DNA from: CAZNDN01 sp964571815
Lineage (GTDB): Bacteria; Fibrobacterota; Chitinivibrionia; Chitinivibrionales; WJKA01
Reading direction: 5' to 3'
DNA: 57,809 nucleotides
Assembly: GCA_964571815.1 (NCBI GenBank)
Contig: CAZNDN010000010.1
Location: 1 to 57,809 of the forward strand
In this document: piece by piece, positions 10,039 to 19,164 of the stretch
How positions within the stretch are numbered: position 1 is the stretch's first letter
Layout of the letters: each line of letters begins with the position of its first letter
The notes under the pieces: generated by a model
What the model was told of the DNA's origin: nothing
The model's input: the letters and a program-made list of their open reading frames with translations, nothing else
Database searches by the model: none
Program-made: the position numbers and the translations under genes

Positions 10039-12135
10039 TCAAGACTCCGTCGTGTCGCTCTCAGAGGTCTCGGCACCGTCGCCTGCCCGATCGTTAGCCG
10101 GGGTGGAGGAGGTCACCGGCTCCTTGCGATCTTCTCCATCGGTAGAGCCGGCGGGCGGCGTCCTGGTCTTTCTGGTTCCCGAAAGCACGTCGCCGGCCAT
10201 GACCTTGCGAACCTCCTCGAGGTCAAGGAGTTCGTGCTCCAGCAATGCCGCGGCCAACCTGTCGAGCTGGTCCCGGTGCTCGGTGAGGATGCGTTTCGCG
10301 CGCTCCATCTGCTCTTCAATTGTTTTGCGCATGACACGGTCGATTTGATCGGCGGTCTTGTCGGAGTAATCCCGATGGCGGGTGATTTCTCTTCCGAGAA
10401 ACACCTGCTGGTTCTTCTCGCCGTAGCTGACCGGCCCGAGTTGCTCGGTCATTCCGAAATCACACACGAGCTTCCGGACCATTTCGGTTGCCTGCGCGAT
10501 ATCGTTGGCCGCACCCGTCGTCTGGGTCCCGAATATCATTTCTTCCGCTACCCGCCCGCCCATCATGATACAGACCCTGTCCAGGAGGTAGCCCCTGGTG
10601 TGGCTGTGCTTGTCTTCAATGGGCAGTGAAGCAGTCACGCCGAGGGCTCGTCCCCGGGGGATGATCGTAACCTTGTGGAGCGGGTCGGCTTCCTTGCAGT
10701 AGAAGTTGCAGATTGCGTGGCCCGATTCGTGGTAGGCCGTGTTGCGTTTTTCCTTGTCCGAAAGCACCATGCTCTTGCGCTCGGTACCCATCAGAACCTT
10801 GTCTTTGGCTTCCTCGAAATCCAGCATGGTCACCTTGCCCTGCCCGAATCGTGCGGCCGTGAGGGCGGCCTCGTTTACGAGATTGGCAAGGTCGGCGCCG
10901 ACAAATCCGGGTGTGCCCCGGGCAATCGTGTTCAAATTGACATCGGGAGCAAGGGGAATTCCTTTCGTGTGTACCGCCAGTATTCCCTCGCGCCCTTTGA
11001 TGTCGGGCATGTCCACGACGATTCGTCGATCGAACCTGCCCGGCCGCAGCAGCGCCGGATCAAGCACATCGGGTCGGTTCGTCGCCGCAATCAAAATGAC
11101 CCCGGAGTTGACTTCGAAGCCGTCCATCTCTACCAGCATCTGGTTCAGCGTTTGCTCTCTCTCATCGTGCCCGCCCCCGAGCCCCGCGCCGCGTTGACGG
11201 CCTACGGCATCGATTTCGTCGATGAAGATGATACACGGCGAGCTTTTCTTGGCCGTCTCGAACAGGTCGCGTACCCGTGATGCTCCAACACCGACGAACA
11301 TCTCAACAAAATCGGAGCCGCTCATCGAAAGAAACGGCACGCCGGCCTCCCCGGCCACGCAGCGGGCAAGAAGCGTCTTTCCCGTTCCGGGCGGGCCGAG
11401 CAGGAGGACGCCCTTGGGTATTTTTCCACCGAGTTTCTTGAATTTGTCGGGATCCTTCAGGAACTCGATGATTTCCTGGAGTTCGGCCTTGGCCTCGTCC
11501 ACCCCGGCAGCTTCCTTGAACGTATTGCTCGGGCGGTCGATATTCTGAAATTTCGCGCGGCTCTTGGCAAAGGAAAAGATGCCCCGTTGCCCCGCCTGCA
11601 TCTGCCGGACCATGAAGACCCAGAACAGCACCATGATCAGGAGCCAGGGCACGGTGCTGAGAAGGACGTCTCCCCAGTTGAGTCTCTCGGGCTCAAAGGT
11701 GTAGACAAACCCGTGACTGTCCCATTCCTTGAGCATTTCGGAATCGATGAAGGGAAGGTTGACGACGAAAGTAGTAACACCGGGGGTATGCTTCACACCC
11801 TGGAGGCTCTCCAGGCTCCCGGGATCATCCACTTCACCGTGCAGCTCGGCTTCGTTGAGCCCGCGTTGCACCACCCGCGCCCGCAACAGGCGCACATCGG
11901 TGTCGGCAAGCAGCCTTTTGAACTGGCTGTAGCTGATTTTCGTCTCCTGCATTGTACCGAAACGGTTCACCAACTGCAAGCCGATGATCACCACGGCGAA
12001 GATCAGAAACCACATGAGAACGGTGCGCGACGGATCCTTCAGCGGCGGGCGTTTCTTCCCCGAGGAGTCTCCCCCTCGCTGATCGGCCGGTTTGCCCTTG
12101 CGGGGCTCTTTCTTGTCGGTCTTCGGACTTGTCAT
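10039..12135 (-). CDS. ftsH: ATP-dependent zinc metalloprotease FtsH
   Basis: FtsH is a hexameric inner-membrane AAA protease that degrades misfolded membrane proteins and short-lived regulators. This 698-residue copy has a basic N-terminus, a first membrane helix (about 38-57), a periplasmic domain, and a second helix (about 159-176). The AAA module contains Walker A GPPGTGKT (247-254), Walker B IIFIDEID (302-309) and the second region of homology ATNRPDVLDPALLRPGRFDR. The zinc motif HESGH lies at 469-473. The tail after residue 640 is Ser/Thr/Asp-rich and probably disordered. The order tilS-ftsH-folP is conserved in many bacteria. The 138 bases before the start contain no clear separate promoter. 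Confidence 0.98.
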   Translation of the reverse strand: MTSPKTDKKEPRKGKPADQRGGDSSGKKRPPLKDPSRTVLMWFLIFAVVIIGLQLVNRFGTMQETKISYSQFKRLLADTDVRLLRARVVQRGLNEAELHGEVDDPGSLESLQGVKHTPGVTTFVVNLPFIDSEMLKEWDSHGFVYTFEPERLNWGDVLLSTVPWLLIMVLFWVFMVRQMQAGQRGIFSFAKSRAKFQNIDRPSNTFKEAAGVDEAKAELQEIIEFLKDPDKFKKLGGKIPKGVLLLGPPGTGKTLLARCVAGEAGVPFLSMSGSDFVEMFVGVGASRVRDLFETAKKSSPCIIFIDEIDAVGRQRGAGLGGGHDEREQTLNQMLVEMDGFEVNSGVILIAATNRPDVLDPALLRPGRFDRRIVVDMPDIKGREGILAVHTKGIPLAPDVNLNTIARGTPGFVGADLANLVNEAALTAARFGQGKVTMLDFEEAKDKVLMGTERKSMVLSDKEKRNTAYHESGHAICNFYCKEADPLHKVTIIPRGRALGVTASLPIEDKHSHTRGYLLDRVCIMMGGRVAEEMIFGTQTTGAANDIAQATEMVRKLVCDFGMTEQLGPVSYGEKNQQVFLGREITRHRDYSDKTADQIDRVMRKTIEEQMERAKRILTEHRDQLDRLAAALLEHELLDLEEVRKVMAGDVLSGTRKTRTPPAGSTDGEDRKEPVTSSTPANDRAGDGAETSESDTTES

Positions 12136-12273
12136 TGATTGTATCTTCTTCTATGTTACCTGTTCTTCGGTGCAAAAATGGAATCAGCTAAAATACATCA
12201 ATTAGATACGGCCCCGGTTTTGTCCCGGAAAGCCTCCGAAATCCATAATGACCCGACGCCCTCCATCTACAGT

Positions 12274-13659
12274 TTACATTCGTCGGCACGTGAACATCAA
12301 TATTTCTTTGCTTTCTTTCCGCACTTTGACCTCATCGGAAATCCTCATCCCGGGAATCCAGATAATGGATTGTTGCCGGTCGTTGCGTGAGACGACACCC
12401 GTTGCGTTTCGGGCAAGGAGGTCGATACCGCACTTCTTGAGAAAACGACCGACCCTTACCGGTTTTGACCGGCCAAGGGGAGTGAACGGCTCGTCCGGCA
12501 CAAGGGGCCGGAAGACAAGGTGCGTGCCGCACTTCCCGGCGTCCATGAACGCCGACCACTCGTTGTCGGGGCGGATATCGGCACGGTCCCGCGCATCCTC
12601 AAGCGACGTTTCCAAGGCAAAGTTCGCTTCCGGACAGTAAGTTGTTCCGGGAACGGCAAGCTGTACGTGCTCTTTGAGACGGCGTGTTGCCGTCTCATCC
12701 CCGCGAAGAAAGGTGATACGGTTTTTCCTCGGATAAAATCTCCACCCTCCGGGAAGCAGATACGATCGCCCGAAGCAACGGCAATGCCCGAGAACCGACT
12801 CCACATGCCGGGAACCGGGCTCTATTCCGTGCTCCCTCATCAGCTCGGCAATTGCCTCAGCGGCGAGGTTGTCGTCTTCGAGCCCCGACGACGCAACCTC
12901 GAATACGTATTCCCTGTCCTGTATTACGTTGTTGTTTCTCCATTTATTGAGAATCGGCGCCGTGAGGCGAACAATGTGTGATGCATTGTCCGCAATCGAA
13001 GCAACGTGAGGCACAGCCTCCGGTGTGACAGCGGCGAGTATCGGGATGACGTCCCGGCGCAGGCGGTTGCGTGTCAAAGAAACATCTTCGTTGCTGCTGT
13101 CTTCACGGTACTGCCACCCGTGCATGCCGAGCCACGCCCGAAGCTCCTCCCTGCCGAGATCCAGAAGCGGACGCACGATACCGTCGTCGCGCCGTCGATG
13201 AATACCGACAAGCCCCCTGATACCGGTTCCCCTCATCATGCGCATGAGCACGGTCTCGGCCTGGTCATTCACCGTGTGTCCTGTGGCCGCCAAATCAAAC
13301 CCATGGTCTCTCATGGTACGCAACAGGAAATCGTAGCGCATGATTCTGGCATTATGCTCGATACCGCCGCCCTTCGCATCAAGCCCCTTCAATCGTGTGC
13401 TGTAGCACGCGACTTCCAACGTGTCACACAGGCGGCGCACAAAACGTTCGTCTTCATCGGACGCCGCGCCTCGCAACCCGTGGTTAACGTGAGCAACGGC
13501 GAGCTTTCCGAGGGCCAGGGGATCCTTCAGTTTCACGAGCAGGTGAAGGAGTGCGATCGAGTCGGATCCGCCGCTCACCGCGGCAAGGAGTTTGGAACCG
13601 GGAGGGATCAACCGTCGGCACGATACCAGCGCGCGGTCGACAGGGTTGTGCTGCTGCAT
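12274..13659 (-). CDS. tilS: tRNA(Ile)-lysidine synthase
   Basis: TilS converts the wobble C34 of tRNA-Ile2(CAU) to lysidine, switching it from AUG to AUA decoding and from methionine to isoleucine charging. The PP-loop ATP-binding motif SGGSDS is at residues 29-34 in this 461-residue protein. An HVNHGLRG segment and the catalytic-core motif GHTVNDQAETVLMRMMRG follow. A C-terminal TilS substrate-binding domain ends with a PLGRSKPVRVGRFLKK stretch. The gene lies 43 bases downstream of a tRNA with a CAT anticodon on the same strand, and that tRNA carries the promoter. A second CAT tRNA at 24.1 kb looks like its real substrate. The start at 13659 has no strong ribosome-binding site. Confidence 0.96.
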   Translation of the reverse strand: MQQHNPVDRALVSCRRLIPPGSKLLAAVSGGSDSIALLHLLVKLKDPLALGKLAVAHVNHGLRGAASDEDERFVRRLCDTLEVACYSTRLKGLDAKGGGIEHNARIMRYDFLLRTMRDHGFDLAATGHTVNDQAETVLMRMMRGTGIRGLVGIHRRRDDGIVRPLLDLGREELRAWLGMHGWQYREDSSNEDVSLTRNRLRRDVIPILAAVTPEAVPHVASIADNASHIVRLTAPILNKWRNNNVIQDREYVFEVASSGLEDDNLAAEAIAELMREHGIEPGSRHVESVLGHCRCFGRSYLLPGGWRFYPRKNRITFLRGDETATRRLKEHVQLAVPGTTYCPEANFALETSLEDARDRADIRPDNEWSAFMDAGKCGTHLVFRPLVPDEPFTPLGRSKPVRVGRFLKKCGIDLLARNATGVVSRNDRQQSIIWIPGMRISDEVKVRKESKEILMFTCRRM

Positions 13660-13702
13660 GTCGTAGCGGGCCGGTCGATATGCGGGGCGTTGACAAAGAA
13701 AG

Positions 13703-13776
13703 TAGCAGCGCAGGGATTCGAACCCCGGACACGTGGATTATGATTCCACTGCTCTAACCGACTGAGCTACGCTGCC
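13703..13776 (-). tRNA. tRNA-Met(CAT), elongator type
   Basis: The minus strand folds into a complete cloverleaf of 74 bases. It has acceptor arms GGCAGCG/CGCTGCT with a G1-U72 pair, D-arm GCTC/GAGC, anticodon stem GTGGA/TCCAC with loop ATCATAA (anticodon CAT), a T-arm with TTCGAAT and discriminator A73. CCA is not encoded. The C1-A72 mismatch and GGG/CCC anticodon stem of initiator tRNA are absent. Positions 4-5 are A-G rather than the C-C seen in TilS substrates. Elongator Met is therefore the best call. It is the first element of the tilS-ftsH-folP transcription unit. Confidence 0.88.
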
Positions 13777-13793
13777 GTATAACCAAACTCAAC

Positions 13794-13822
13794 AAAATAC
13801 CTTATGTTGTGTTTGTTGTCAA
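13794..13822 (-). promoter_or_regulatory. Sigma-70-type promoter of the tRNA-Met/tilS operon
   Basis: On the minus strand TTGACA (13817-13822) is followed after exactly 17 bases by TATTTT (13794-13799). Transcription would begin about 13787, eleven bases before the mature tRNA 5' end at 13776. The -35 box is a perfect consensus match. It is the only strong promoter I see for the long run of genes down to rng. Confidence 0.75.
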
Positions 13823-13846
13823 CGGCAGGCAATACCGGCCGGCGAG

Positions 13847-14590
13847 TCAGGCAAAGAGCCTTGACCGCAGGATTCCGGCTCGCGTCATCCGAAAGCCGGC
13901 TGCCGTGCGGAGACATCCCCATCCGTATCGGATGGAAGCGGCGAGACCGATGGAGGATGCTTCACGGAAATATCTGGTCGGACAGCTTACTTCAGCGATC
14001 GTGAATCCCTTCCAGAGAATCTGGGCGAGGATCTGGTTGTCGAAGACGAAGCTGTCGGAGTTGCACTCGAACGGCACTTGCAGCAGAAGCTCCCGTGAGA
14101 ATGCGCGGTAGCCGGTATGGTACTCGGAGAGTTTGGCGCCCATGAGCATGTTTTCCACGAAGGTGAGTGCCCGGTTGGCATAGTATTTCCAGTGAGGCAT
14201 GCCGCCGCGGAGAGCGTAGCCGCCCAGGATACGGGAGCCCAGTACGCAATGGTACAGTCCGCTACCGATCATGGAGGCCATGGCCGGAATCAACTTCGGG
14301 GTGTACTGATAGTCCGGATGGACCATAATCACAATATCGGCGCCTTCGTCGAGAGCCAGGCGATAGCAGGTCTTCTGGTTGGCGCCGTATCCCTTGTTGA
14401 CCGGGTGGGTATACACCCTGGTCTTCCGCAACGACCCGGCCACCGGCACGGTACGGTCCCGGCTGGCGTCGTCGACTACGATCACCAGATCGACCACGCC
14501 CTGGGCAAGGACGTCGCGGTGGGTCTGCGCGAGGGTTTCGGCGGCGTTGTATGCCGGCATGACCACGATGATTTTTTGCTTTCTATACAT
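13847..14590 (-). CDS. Family 2 glycosyltransferase
   Basis: The protein has a GT-A fold start (KIIVVMPAYNAAETL), the nucleotide-binding IVVDDASRDRT motif, and a metal-binding acidic segment MVHPDYQY in place of a classical DXD. Conserved downstream segments resemble undecaprenyl- or dolichol-phosphate sugar transferases, including EYHTGYRAFSREL and PTRYFREASSI. I chose the ATG at 14590, giving 247 residues that begin directly at the domain, over a GTG at 14665 that would add 25 residues unlike the family. No membrane helices are obvious apart from a moderately hydrophobic C-terminal region. It stands alone just upstream of the tRNA-Met promoter on the same strand. The sugar donor and acceptor cannot be told from sequence. 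Confidence 0.85.
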   Translation of the reverse strand: MYRKQKIIVVMPAYNAAETLAQTHRDVLAQGVVDLVIVVDDASRDRTVPVAGSLRKTRVYTHPVNKGYGANQKTCYRLALDEGADIVIMVHPDYQYTPKLIPAMASMIGSGLYHCVLGSRILGGYALRGGMPHWKYYANRALTFVENMLMGAKLSEYHTGYRAFSRELLLQVPFECNSDSFVFDNQILAQILWKGFTIAEVSCPTRYFREASSIGLAASIRYGWGCLRTAAGFRMTRAGILRSRLFA

Positions 14591-14754
14591 GTGCTGCCTG
14601 CCGGTGATGAGTGCGTGCGGCGACTGCGTGGGATGAAAAATAGTGTTTTTAATGGTTTCCGACACAGCCGCGCGCCTGGTGTGAGACGCGCAGGCCGGAG
14701 TGTCCTTTTCAGTCGGTCGGCAGGCCGTGGCCCCGAGGCCGCGGGGCGCCGGAC

Positions 14755-15915
14755 TCAGGCATCAATGTCTCTCGATGGATGCAGGCGCGTGAGAAATTCC
14801 TTGACAGGCACGCAGAGTATGCTTTCCCGCAGCAGGCGCTCTTTCCCTCTGTAGAGAAGGATGAGTACGGCTTGCGGGTAGTCGGATTTGAAGCTCTTGA
14901 GGGCGCGAAGGTCTTCCGGGCGGACCCGTGGCGTGTTCTTCACCTCCAGGGCGTAGAAGCCATCCTCGCCGTAAAGGATGAAGTCAATCTCCGCTCCGGC
15001 GCGTGTGCGCCAGTAGTAGAGATCAAGCGGTTTCCGGGAGTATGCAACCCATGCTCGCAGGTGCTGCAGCACCAGGCCCTCCAGCGCCGCACCTTCGGTA
15101 TCGCCCTGTGCGTAGAGAGGCCCCGACGGGCGAAGGGAGCGAAACACCCCGACATCGAACAGATACAATTTGGGGTGCGAAACAAGCGCTCTTCCTGATC
15201 GTCTGGAAAACACCGGCAGGCGAACGGCCAGAAGCAGATCTTCGAGGATTGCGAGGTATCCTTCGACCGTCCTCCGCTTTACTTCGCATTCTCGCGAAAT
15301 ATTTGCCGCGTTGAGAACGCATCCGTGAGACAGGGCCGCGGATTCCAGGAATCTCGTGAAGTCCCCGACATTTCGCACCAGCCCCTCGGCCATGACCTCT
15401 TCTCTGACATACAGGCCGGCGTATGCCGCCAGGGTGTCCCCGGGCTCGTGAGACTCGACCACCACGGGCAGCAGGCCAGTGTCGAGACACTCCTCGAAGT
15501 TGAATGCCTCACCCAGCTCGACTGCCATGTACGGGTGCATGGTTCGGAGCACGGCCCTTCCGGCCAGCAGATCCGTCCCGCTTCGCTTGAGTTTTCGTGC
15601 ACTCGATCCGGTCAACACAAAGGGCACATCGTTGTGTAACTCGATCATCTGATGGACAACCGGGAGCAAGGAAGGCGCCCGTTGGATCTCATCGATTACG
15701 ACGGGCCCCGGACCGGTATGGGCTTCCACCACATCCGCGAGGCGCTGTGGTCGGGCGGAATAGGTCCTGAAGGCGTCGTCATTGAGAAGGTCTATGAGGA
15801 GAGCATCCGGATAGGTCTGTTTCAACCACGTCGATTTTCCGGTCCCGCGCGGACCGAAAAGGAAGTAGCTCTGCGTGGGAGCGCGAAAAAGCCTCTTACG
15901 GAACCCCATGGCCAC
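14755..15915 (-). CDS. AAA ATPase with DUF4143 C-terminal domain
   Basis: The 386-residue protein opens with a P-loop GPRGTGKST (residues 22-30) and a Walker B-like VVIDEIQRAP. The sensor segment VLTGSSARKLK follows, and then a DUF4143 domain with the typical LYLFDVGVFRSL and RTRAGAEIDFILYGEDG motifs. The latter resembles a restriction-endonuclease-like fold. Such ATPases are widespread in anaerobes and archaea, often in variable numbers, and their function is not established. A role as toxin-like or DNA-associated accessory ATPases has been suggested. A start at Met3 (15909) is equally possible. It is flanked by cell-surface glycan genes with no close operon partner and may be a recent arrival. 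Confidence 0.88.
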   Translation of the reverse strand: MAMGFRKRLFRAPTQSYFLFGPRGTGKSTWLKQTYPDALLIDLLNDDAFRTYSARPQRLADVVEAHTGPGPVVIDEIQRAPSLLPVVHQMIELHNDVPFVLTGSSARKLKRSGTDLLAGRAVLRTMHPYMAVELGEAFNFEECLDTGLLPVVVESHEPGDTLAAYAGLYVREEVMAEGLVRNVGDFTRFLESAALSHGCVLNAANISRECEVKRRTVEGYLAILEDLLLAVRLPVFSRRSGRALVSHPKLYLFDVGVFRSLRPSGPLYAQGDTEGAALEGLVLQHLRAWVAYSRKPLDLYYWRTRAGAEIDFILYGEDGFYALEVKNTPRVRPEDLRALKSFKSDYPQAVLILLYRGKERLLRESILCVPVKEFLTRLHPSRDIDA

Positions 15916-16075
15916 CCCTCATTATGGCATCGCCGCCGCCGTTTTGCGACCCAGTTCGGAATTTGTGGCTCCTAAAATACATGCTGCTCTGCTGCAGTTC
16001 AAGCCCGGGGAGTGGATGTTGCCGTTTCCTGTTATCGGCATTTGTCCCCGCGAAGGCGATTACGCCATCAATGAG

Positions 16076-18145
16076 TCAGTCGTGCTTCCGCGGTGCGACA
16101 GAAGCAACGCCGGGTTCCTCGGGTGTGTCGCCGGCAGGATCTGCCGCCGTGGAAGAATCAAGCGGGCAGGGGATGGCGAGGATACGGCGCAGTTGTTCGT
16201 AGCGACCGGCGCGATCCGCTATCCGGCGCCTGAGCATATCTTTTCGCCTCTGACGCAAAGCATTTCCGCCAATTGCCCTCTTGAGAAACGGCGTGCCCTT
16301 GCGCAAGGAGCTTTCGAATTCCTCTTCGGTCATGGTTTTGGTTTTCTCGAGCCACAATTGAAGTTCGGTTGCCGATGGTCTGAGGCTGTCCTGAAGACCC
16401 TGGAGTTGGTTGCAACGCTCCAATGCGGCAAGTGAGAGTGCTCGTACTCTCTGTGCTTCTACGTGATTCGGGATACGGGAGACGGCTTTCCGTGCGTATG
16501 CCAGAGCCATTTCGGGATTTCCCAGGCGAAAGTGTATGAGTCCGCGAACGAAGTTGGTTGGGCGATATGATGGCGCCACGGAATCGAGGTGTTCGACTGT
16601 TTTCAAGGCATATTCGTATTCGCCGGTTGTTGTTGCCCGGTAAGCCATTTCGTAGAGCGCCGGGGGATTGTGCCGATGGATTGAGAGCGCCGTCAAGAGG
16701 GCGTTGTCCGCCTTTTCGCGCAGGCTGTTGTGTTTGATCGCCTTCAGATAGAAGAAATCACTCATGAGCAATTGCGCGAAAAGCCCGAAAACAAGAACGT
16801 GGACGAAAACACCCACGAGACCAACACCTCGAAACAATTTTGCGGGAAAGTGCCCGGCGGAACCCTCCCCGCGGTTGCCCCAGAGAAGACCTGCGGTCGA
16901 CCAGAGCAGCAACGAGGCGGGCAGGTGGCGGGAAGCGACGCTGAAGCTGCTGTGGATCGCCATTAGTGACAATTGCACCACGAGTAAGAACCCGAATAAA
17001 TTGAAGGGCTTTCGTATTGATGCGATTCCCAGACCAATGGCTCCGAAGAGGAAGAACAAATGAAACAAGCCTCCGACAAGGCCCAGTTCCGCCAGTGTTT
17101 CCAGGTAGTCGTTATGCCCGCTGCGAAAGAGTGTAAATGGCTCGATGATGTCGCGGAGCACCTGCGGCCAGTGTGCCACGGAGAGGTGGATGAAGTTCCC
17201 CACGCCTCCGCCAAACAATGGGTGCTCAAGAAAGAGACCCGTCTGCGCCTGGAAGATAGCCATTCTCGTTCTTACCGCTCCCCGTGAGAAGCCGTCTGTG
17301 AGGAGGGTGGCATACTCACGCAAGATTTGGTCGTTGCAAACAAGCAGGACCCCTGTGACCAGCGCTACACCATATACCGCCAGCCTGGTACCGAGACTCC
17401 CACCTTTGCCTTTTGCCCTGGCCGCGGCGTAGACTGTTGCCGCCAATCCTAACGCAACCAGTGCAATGGAACCACGTGATTTTGAAGTGAGCAACCCCGC
17501 AAACTGCAAGAGCAAAGCTATCAGCACACCCAGTCGCACACTCCAGGTCGGTGAAGCAGAGACAAGATAGACCGACCACAGAATGCCGGGTATCATGAGG
17601 AAACCATAGATGTTGGCGCTGCACGTCAGCCCCGACAGCCCTGCGTTTTTCCCGTAGCCGGTGGCTATGCCGAAGTATTCAAGGAATAGATAGAGGGTAC
17701 TCAGGAGCCCGACGGCCACAACCGCCAAGGGGAACGTTTTTTGGATGCTCGTGCGGGTAAGAAAGAAATATCCCACAAGAAAGGCCAGTATTCGTATCCA
17801 GTAATGAACCAGACCTCTTGTTCCATAGTACGGGTATCCGAGAACATACCAATTAATCAGAGTATATGTCGCGAAGAGCGCAACGGCGAGGAGTGCCGGC
17901 CGATTCCATCCTGCTATGCAAACGGGAACACCGGCATGCTCGGCTCTTCTCCGGCGTGCACCCAGGAAAACGCATAAAGGAAGGATAACAAGCGCGACAA
18001 GTCTTTTCGGATCCGATAGTTCTCCGGTAATGTTCCAGACGGGCAGCGAGATCAGTGCCAAGCCCCCAGCAAGAAGAACGACGGTTGCTACGTAGTGTCG
18101 AGGATCGGTAGCATTTGAATTCACTAGTCTTCTTGTAAGGCGCAT
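16076..18145 (-). CDS. O-antigen ligase-like polytopic membrane protein with C-terminal TPR region
   Basis: About ten to twelve hydrophobic segments occupy the first 450 residues. The Wzy_C/WaaL-type hallmark SGHNDYLETLAELGLVGG lies in a large loop, together with an upstream GGGVGNFIHLS motif. A soluble tail of about 200 residues carries TPR-like repeats, for example ALYEMAYRATTTGEYEYALKT and FRLGNPEMALAYARKA. WaaL/Wzy proteins polymerise or ligate undecaprenyl-linked glycans, and close relatives (PglL, PilO) glycosylate pilins. The neighbouring gene encodes a type IV pilin-like protein, so pilin O-glycosylation is a plausible inference. I chose the ATG at 18145, because the longer form to 18214 would use TTG and adds residues without family character. 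Confidence 0.85.
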   Translation of the reverse strand: MRLTRRLVNSNATDPRHYVATVVLLAGGLALISLPVWNITGELSDPKRLVALVILPLCVFLGARRRRAEHAGVPVCIAGWNRPALLAVALFATYTLINWYVLGYPYYGTRGLVHYWIRILAFLVGYFFLTRTSIQKTFPLAVVAVGLLSTLYLFLEYFGIATGYGKNAGLSGLTCSANIYGFLMIPGILWSVYLVSASPTWSVRLGVLIALLLQFAGLLTSKSRGSIALVALGLAATVYAAARAKGKGGSLGTRLAVYGVALVTGVLLVCNDQILREYATLLTDGFSRGAVRTRMAIFQAQTGLFLEHPLFGGGVGNFIHLSVAHWPQVLRDIIEPFTLFRSGHNDYLETLAELGLVGGLFHLFFLFGAIGLGIASIRKPFNLFGFLLVVQLSLMAIHSSFSVASRHLPASLLLWSTAGLLWGNRGEGSAGHFPAKLFRGVGLVGVFVHVLVFGLFAQLLMSDFFYLKAIKHNSLREKADNALLTALSIHRHNPPALYEMAYRATTTGEYEYALKTVEHLDSVAPSYRPTNFVRGLIHFRLGNPEMALAYARKAVSRIPNHVEAQRVRALSLAALERCNQLQGLQDSLRPSATELQLWLEKTKTMTEEEFESSLRKGTPFLKRAIGGNALRQRRKDMLRRRIADRAGRYEQLRRILAIPCPLDSSTAADPAGDTPEEPGVASVAPRKHD

Positions 18146-18299
18146 TTTCGAACGCGGATCCAAGGAAAAGGCTAGTACCAAGAGATGGAGAATGTTGGAA
18201 AGGCAGACCTGCAAAGCGATTGCCGACTATGTCGAGAGCAGAACACAGACGTCTTGTGAACGGTTTCGATTGGATGGTCGGTTGCCGCGCACAGCCCGC

Positions 18300-18340
18300 A
18301 GTAGAAAGACAATGGCCTCTGCCCTATCCGGGCAAAGGCC
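18300..18340 (-). terminator. Rho-independent terminator of the pilin-like gene
   Basis: Read on the minus strand, GGCCTTTGCCC and GGGCAGAGGCC form an uninterrupted 11-bp stem (one G-U pair) around a five-base loop. A moderately U-rich tail (ATTGTCTTTCT) follows. It begins 29 bases after the stop of the pilin-like gene and separates it from the O-antigen ligase gene. Confidence 0.75.
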
Positions 18341-18368
18341 AGTTCAAGCAAAGCCGTCATATTCCGGA

Positions 18369-18791
18369 CTACATGAAATTAGGGCAGTACCTGCGGACAA
18401 GGCCCGTTTGATCTGTGGCGTGGGCTGGATCAGCACCAACCGTCGAAAAACTTGTCCGCAAATATGAACCCCCAGGGAAGTCTCCGATGTTACCCAAGGC
18501 CTCGCCCTGATATTGTCCGTCGGTCCCGTTGTCATGGTATGAGAACCATTTGCTTCCGGTCGGCTCAGTGAACACGAGGTCACCGATACTTCCCATCTGA
18601 CTCGTCTCAGCATGGTAGGCCATCTGCGCACTTTCATACGCCGCCAAGACGGGCGGAACCTCACTCATCTTCGCCTTCGCCGAAGCATCACCAAACTTCG
18701 GAATAGCCACGGCCGCCAGGATACCGATAATCACGATGACAACCATCAATTCAATCAGTGTAAAACCCTTGCTCTGCATCAACTTCTTCAT
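18369..18791 (-). CDS. Type IV pilin-like / type II secretion pseudopilin protein
   Basis: A short positively charged leader (MKKLMQSKG) is followed by the prepilin peptidase site G/FTLIELMVV with the conserved Glu at +5, and by a hydrophobic helix ending in AAVAIPKFGDAS. This is a textbook class III N-methylation signal. The mature protein is about 131 residues, which is pilin-sized. The start is ATG 18791, preceded by GGAGG at good spacing, and the longer in-frame reading to 18842 is unlikely. A promoter at 18930-18959 gives a leader of about 130 bases, and a terminator lies downstream, so the gene is monocistronic. This is the pattern for a highly expressed major pilin. Assembly genes are not in the window. 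Confidence 0.9.
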   Translation of the reverse strand: MKKLMQSKGFTLIELMVVIVIIGILAAVAIPKFGDASAKAKMSEVPPVLAAYESAQMAYHAETSQMGSIGDLVFTEPTGSKWFSYHDNGTDGQYQGEALGNIGDFPGGSYLRTSFSTVGADPAHATDQTGLVRRYCPNFM

Positions 18792-18929
18792 GGTGTTCCT
18801 CCGTACGTGTTCGGTTTTGGTGTTCCCTTCAGTGTACTGCATGTATCCCTCGAGTCATAACTACCTGGTAAGTTGCAGCCTCCTTTCCCAGACCCGCGGG
18901 CCTCGCTGAGGGGAACAGAACTCAGTAGA

Positions 18930-18959
18930 ATACTACAACATTACACCCGAAAAAGTCAA
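18930..18959 (-). promoter_or_regulatory. Sigma-70-type promoter of the pilin-like gene
   Basis: On the minus strand TTGACT (18954-18959) and TAGTAT (18930-18935) are separated by 18 bases. Transcription would start near 18923 and yield a 5' leader of about 130 bases before ATG 18791. The rest of the 373-base gap between the pilin gene and the DUF4177-like gene holds two hairpins (19108-19147) and no open frame I can support. Confidence 0.65.
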
Positions 18960-19107
18960 GCACTATTTCAATCTTCGTAATCAAGAACGCCCATTTCGTT
19001 CCGGGGCCGAATCTTCATTCGTGCAGCAACTTCCTGTAAGGGGTTGCGGAAGTTCATGTTACCCGCATGCACCACTATGCCGTCATTCGCCTGTCCCCGT
19101 GCAATCT

Positions 19108-19147
19108 CCGCACAATAATTGTGCGGGAGCGGAAAGCCGGGTTCCGC
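19108..19147. repeat. Two adjacent inverted repeats downstream of the DUF4177-like gene
   Basis: CCGCACAAT (19108-19116) and ATTGTGCGG (19118-19126) form a perfect palindrome with a single central base. Directly after it, GCGGAA and TTCCGC flank a seven-base spacer, followed on the plus strand by TTTT. They lie just past the stop of the minus-strand gene ending at 19165 and may act as a transcription end or RNA stabiliser. No U-tract follows on the minus strand. Confidence 0.4.
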
Positions 19148-19164
19148 TTTTCCCCGGGTCCGCT

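Noticed and set aside
14755..15915. Transposition helper or IS21 IstB-like ATPase
   Set aside because: The C-terminal DUF4143 motifs, absence of a transposase partner and lack of flanking inverted repeats argue against a mobile element.
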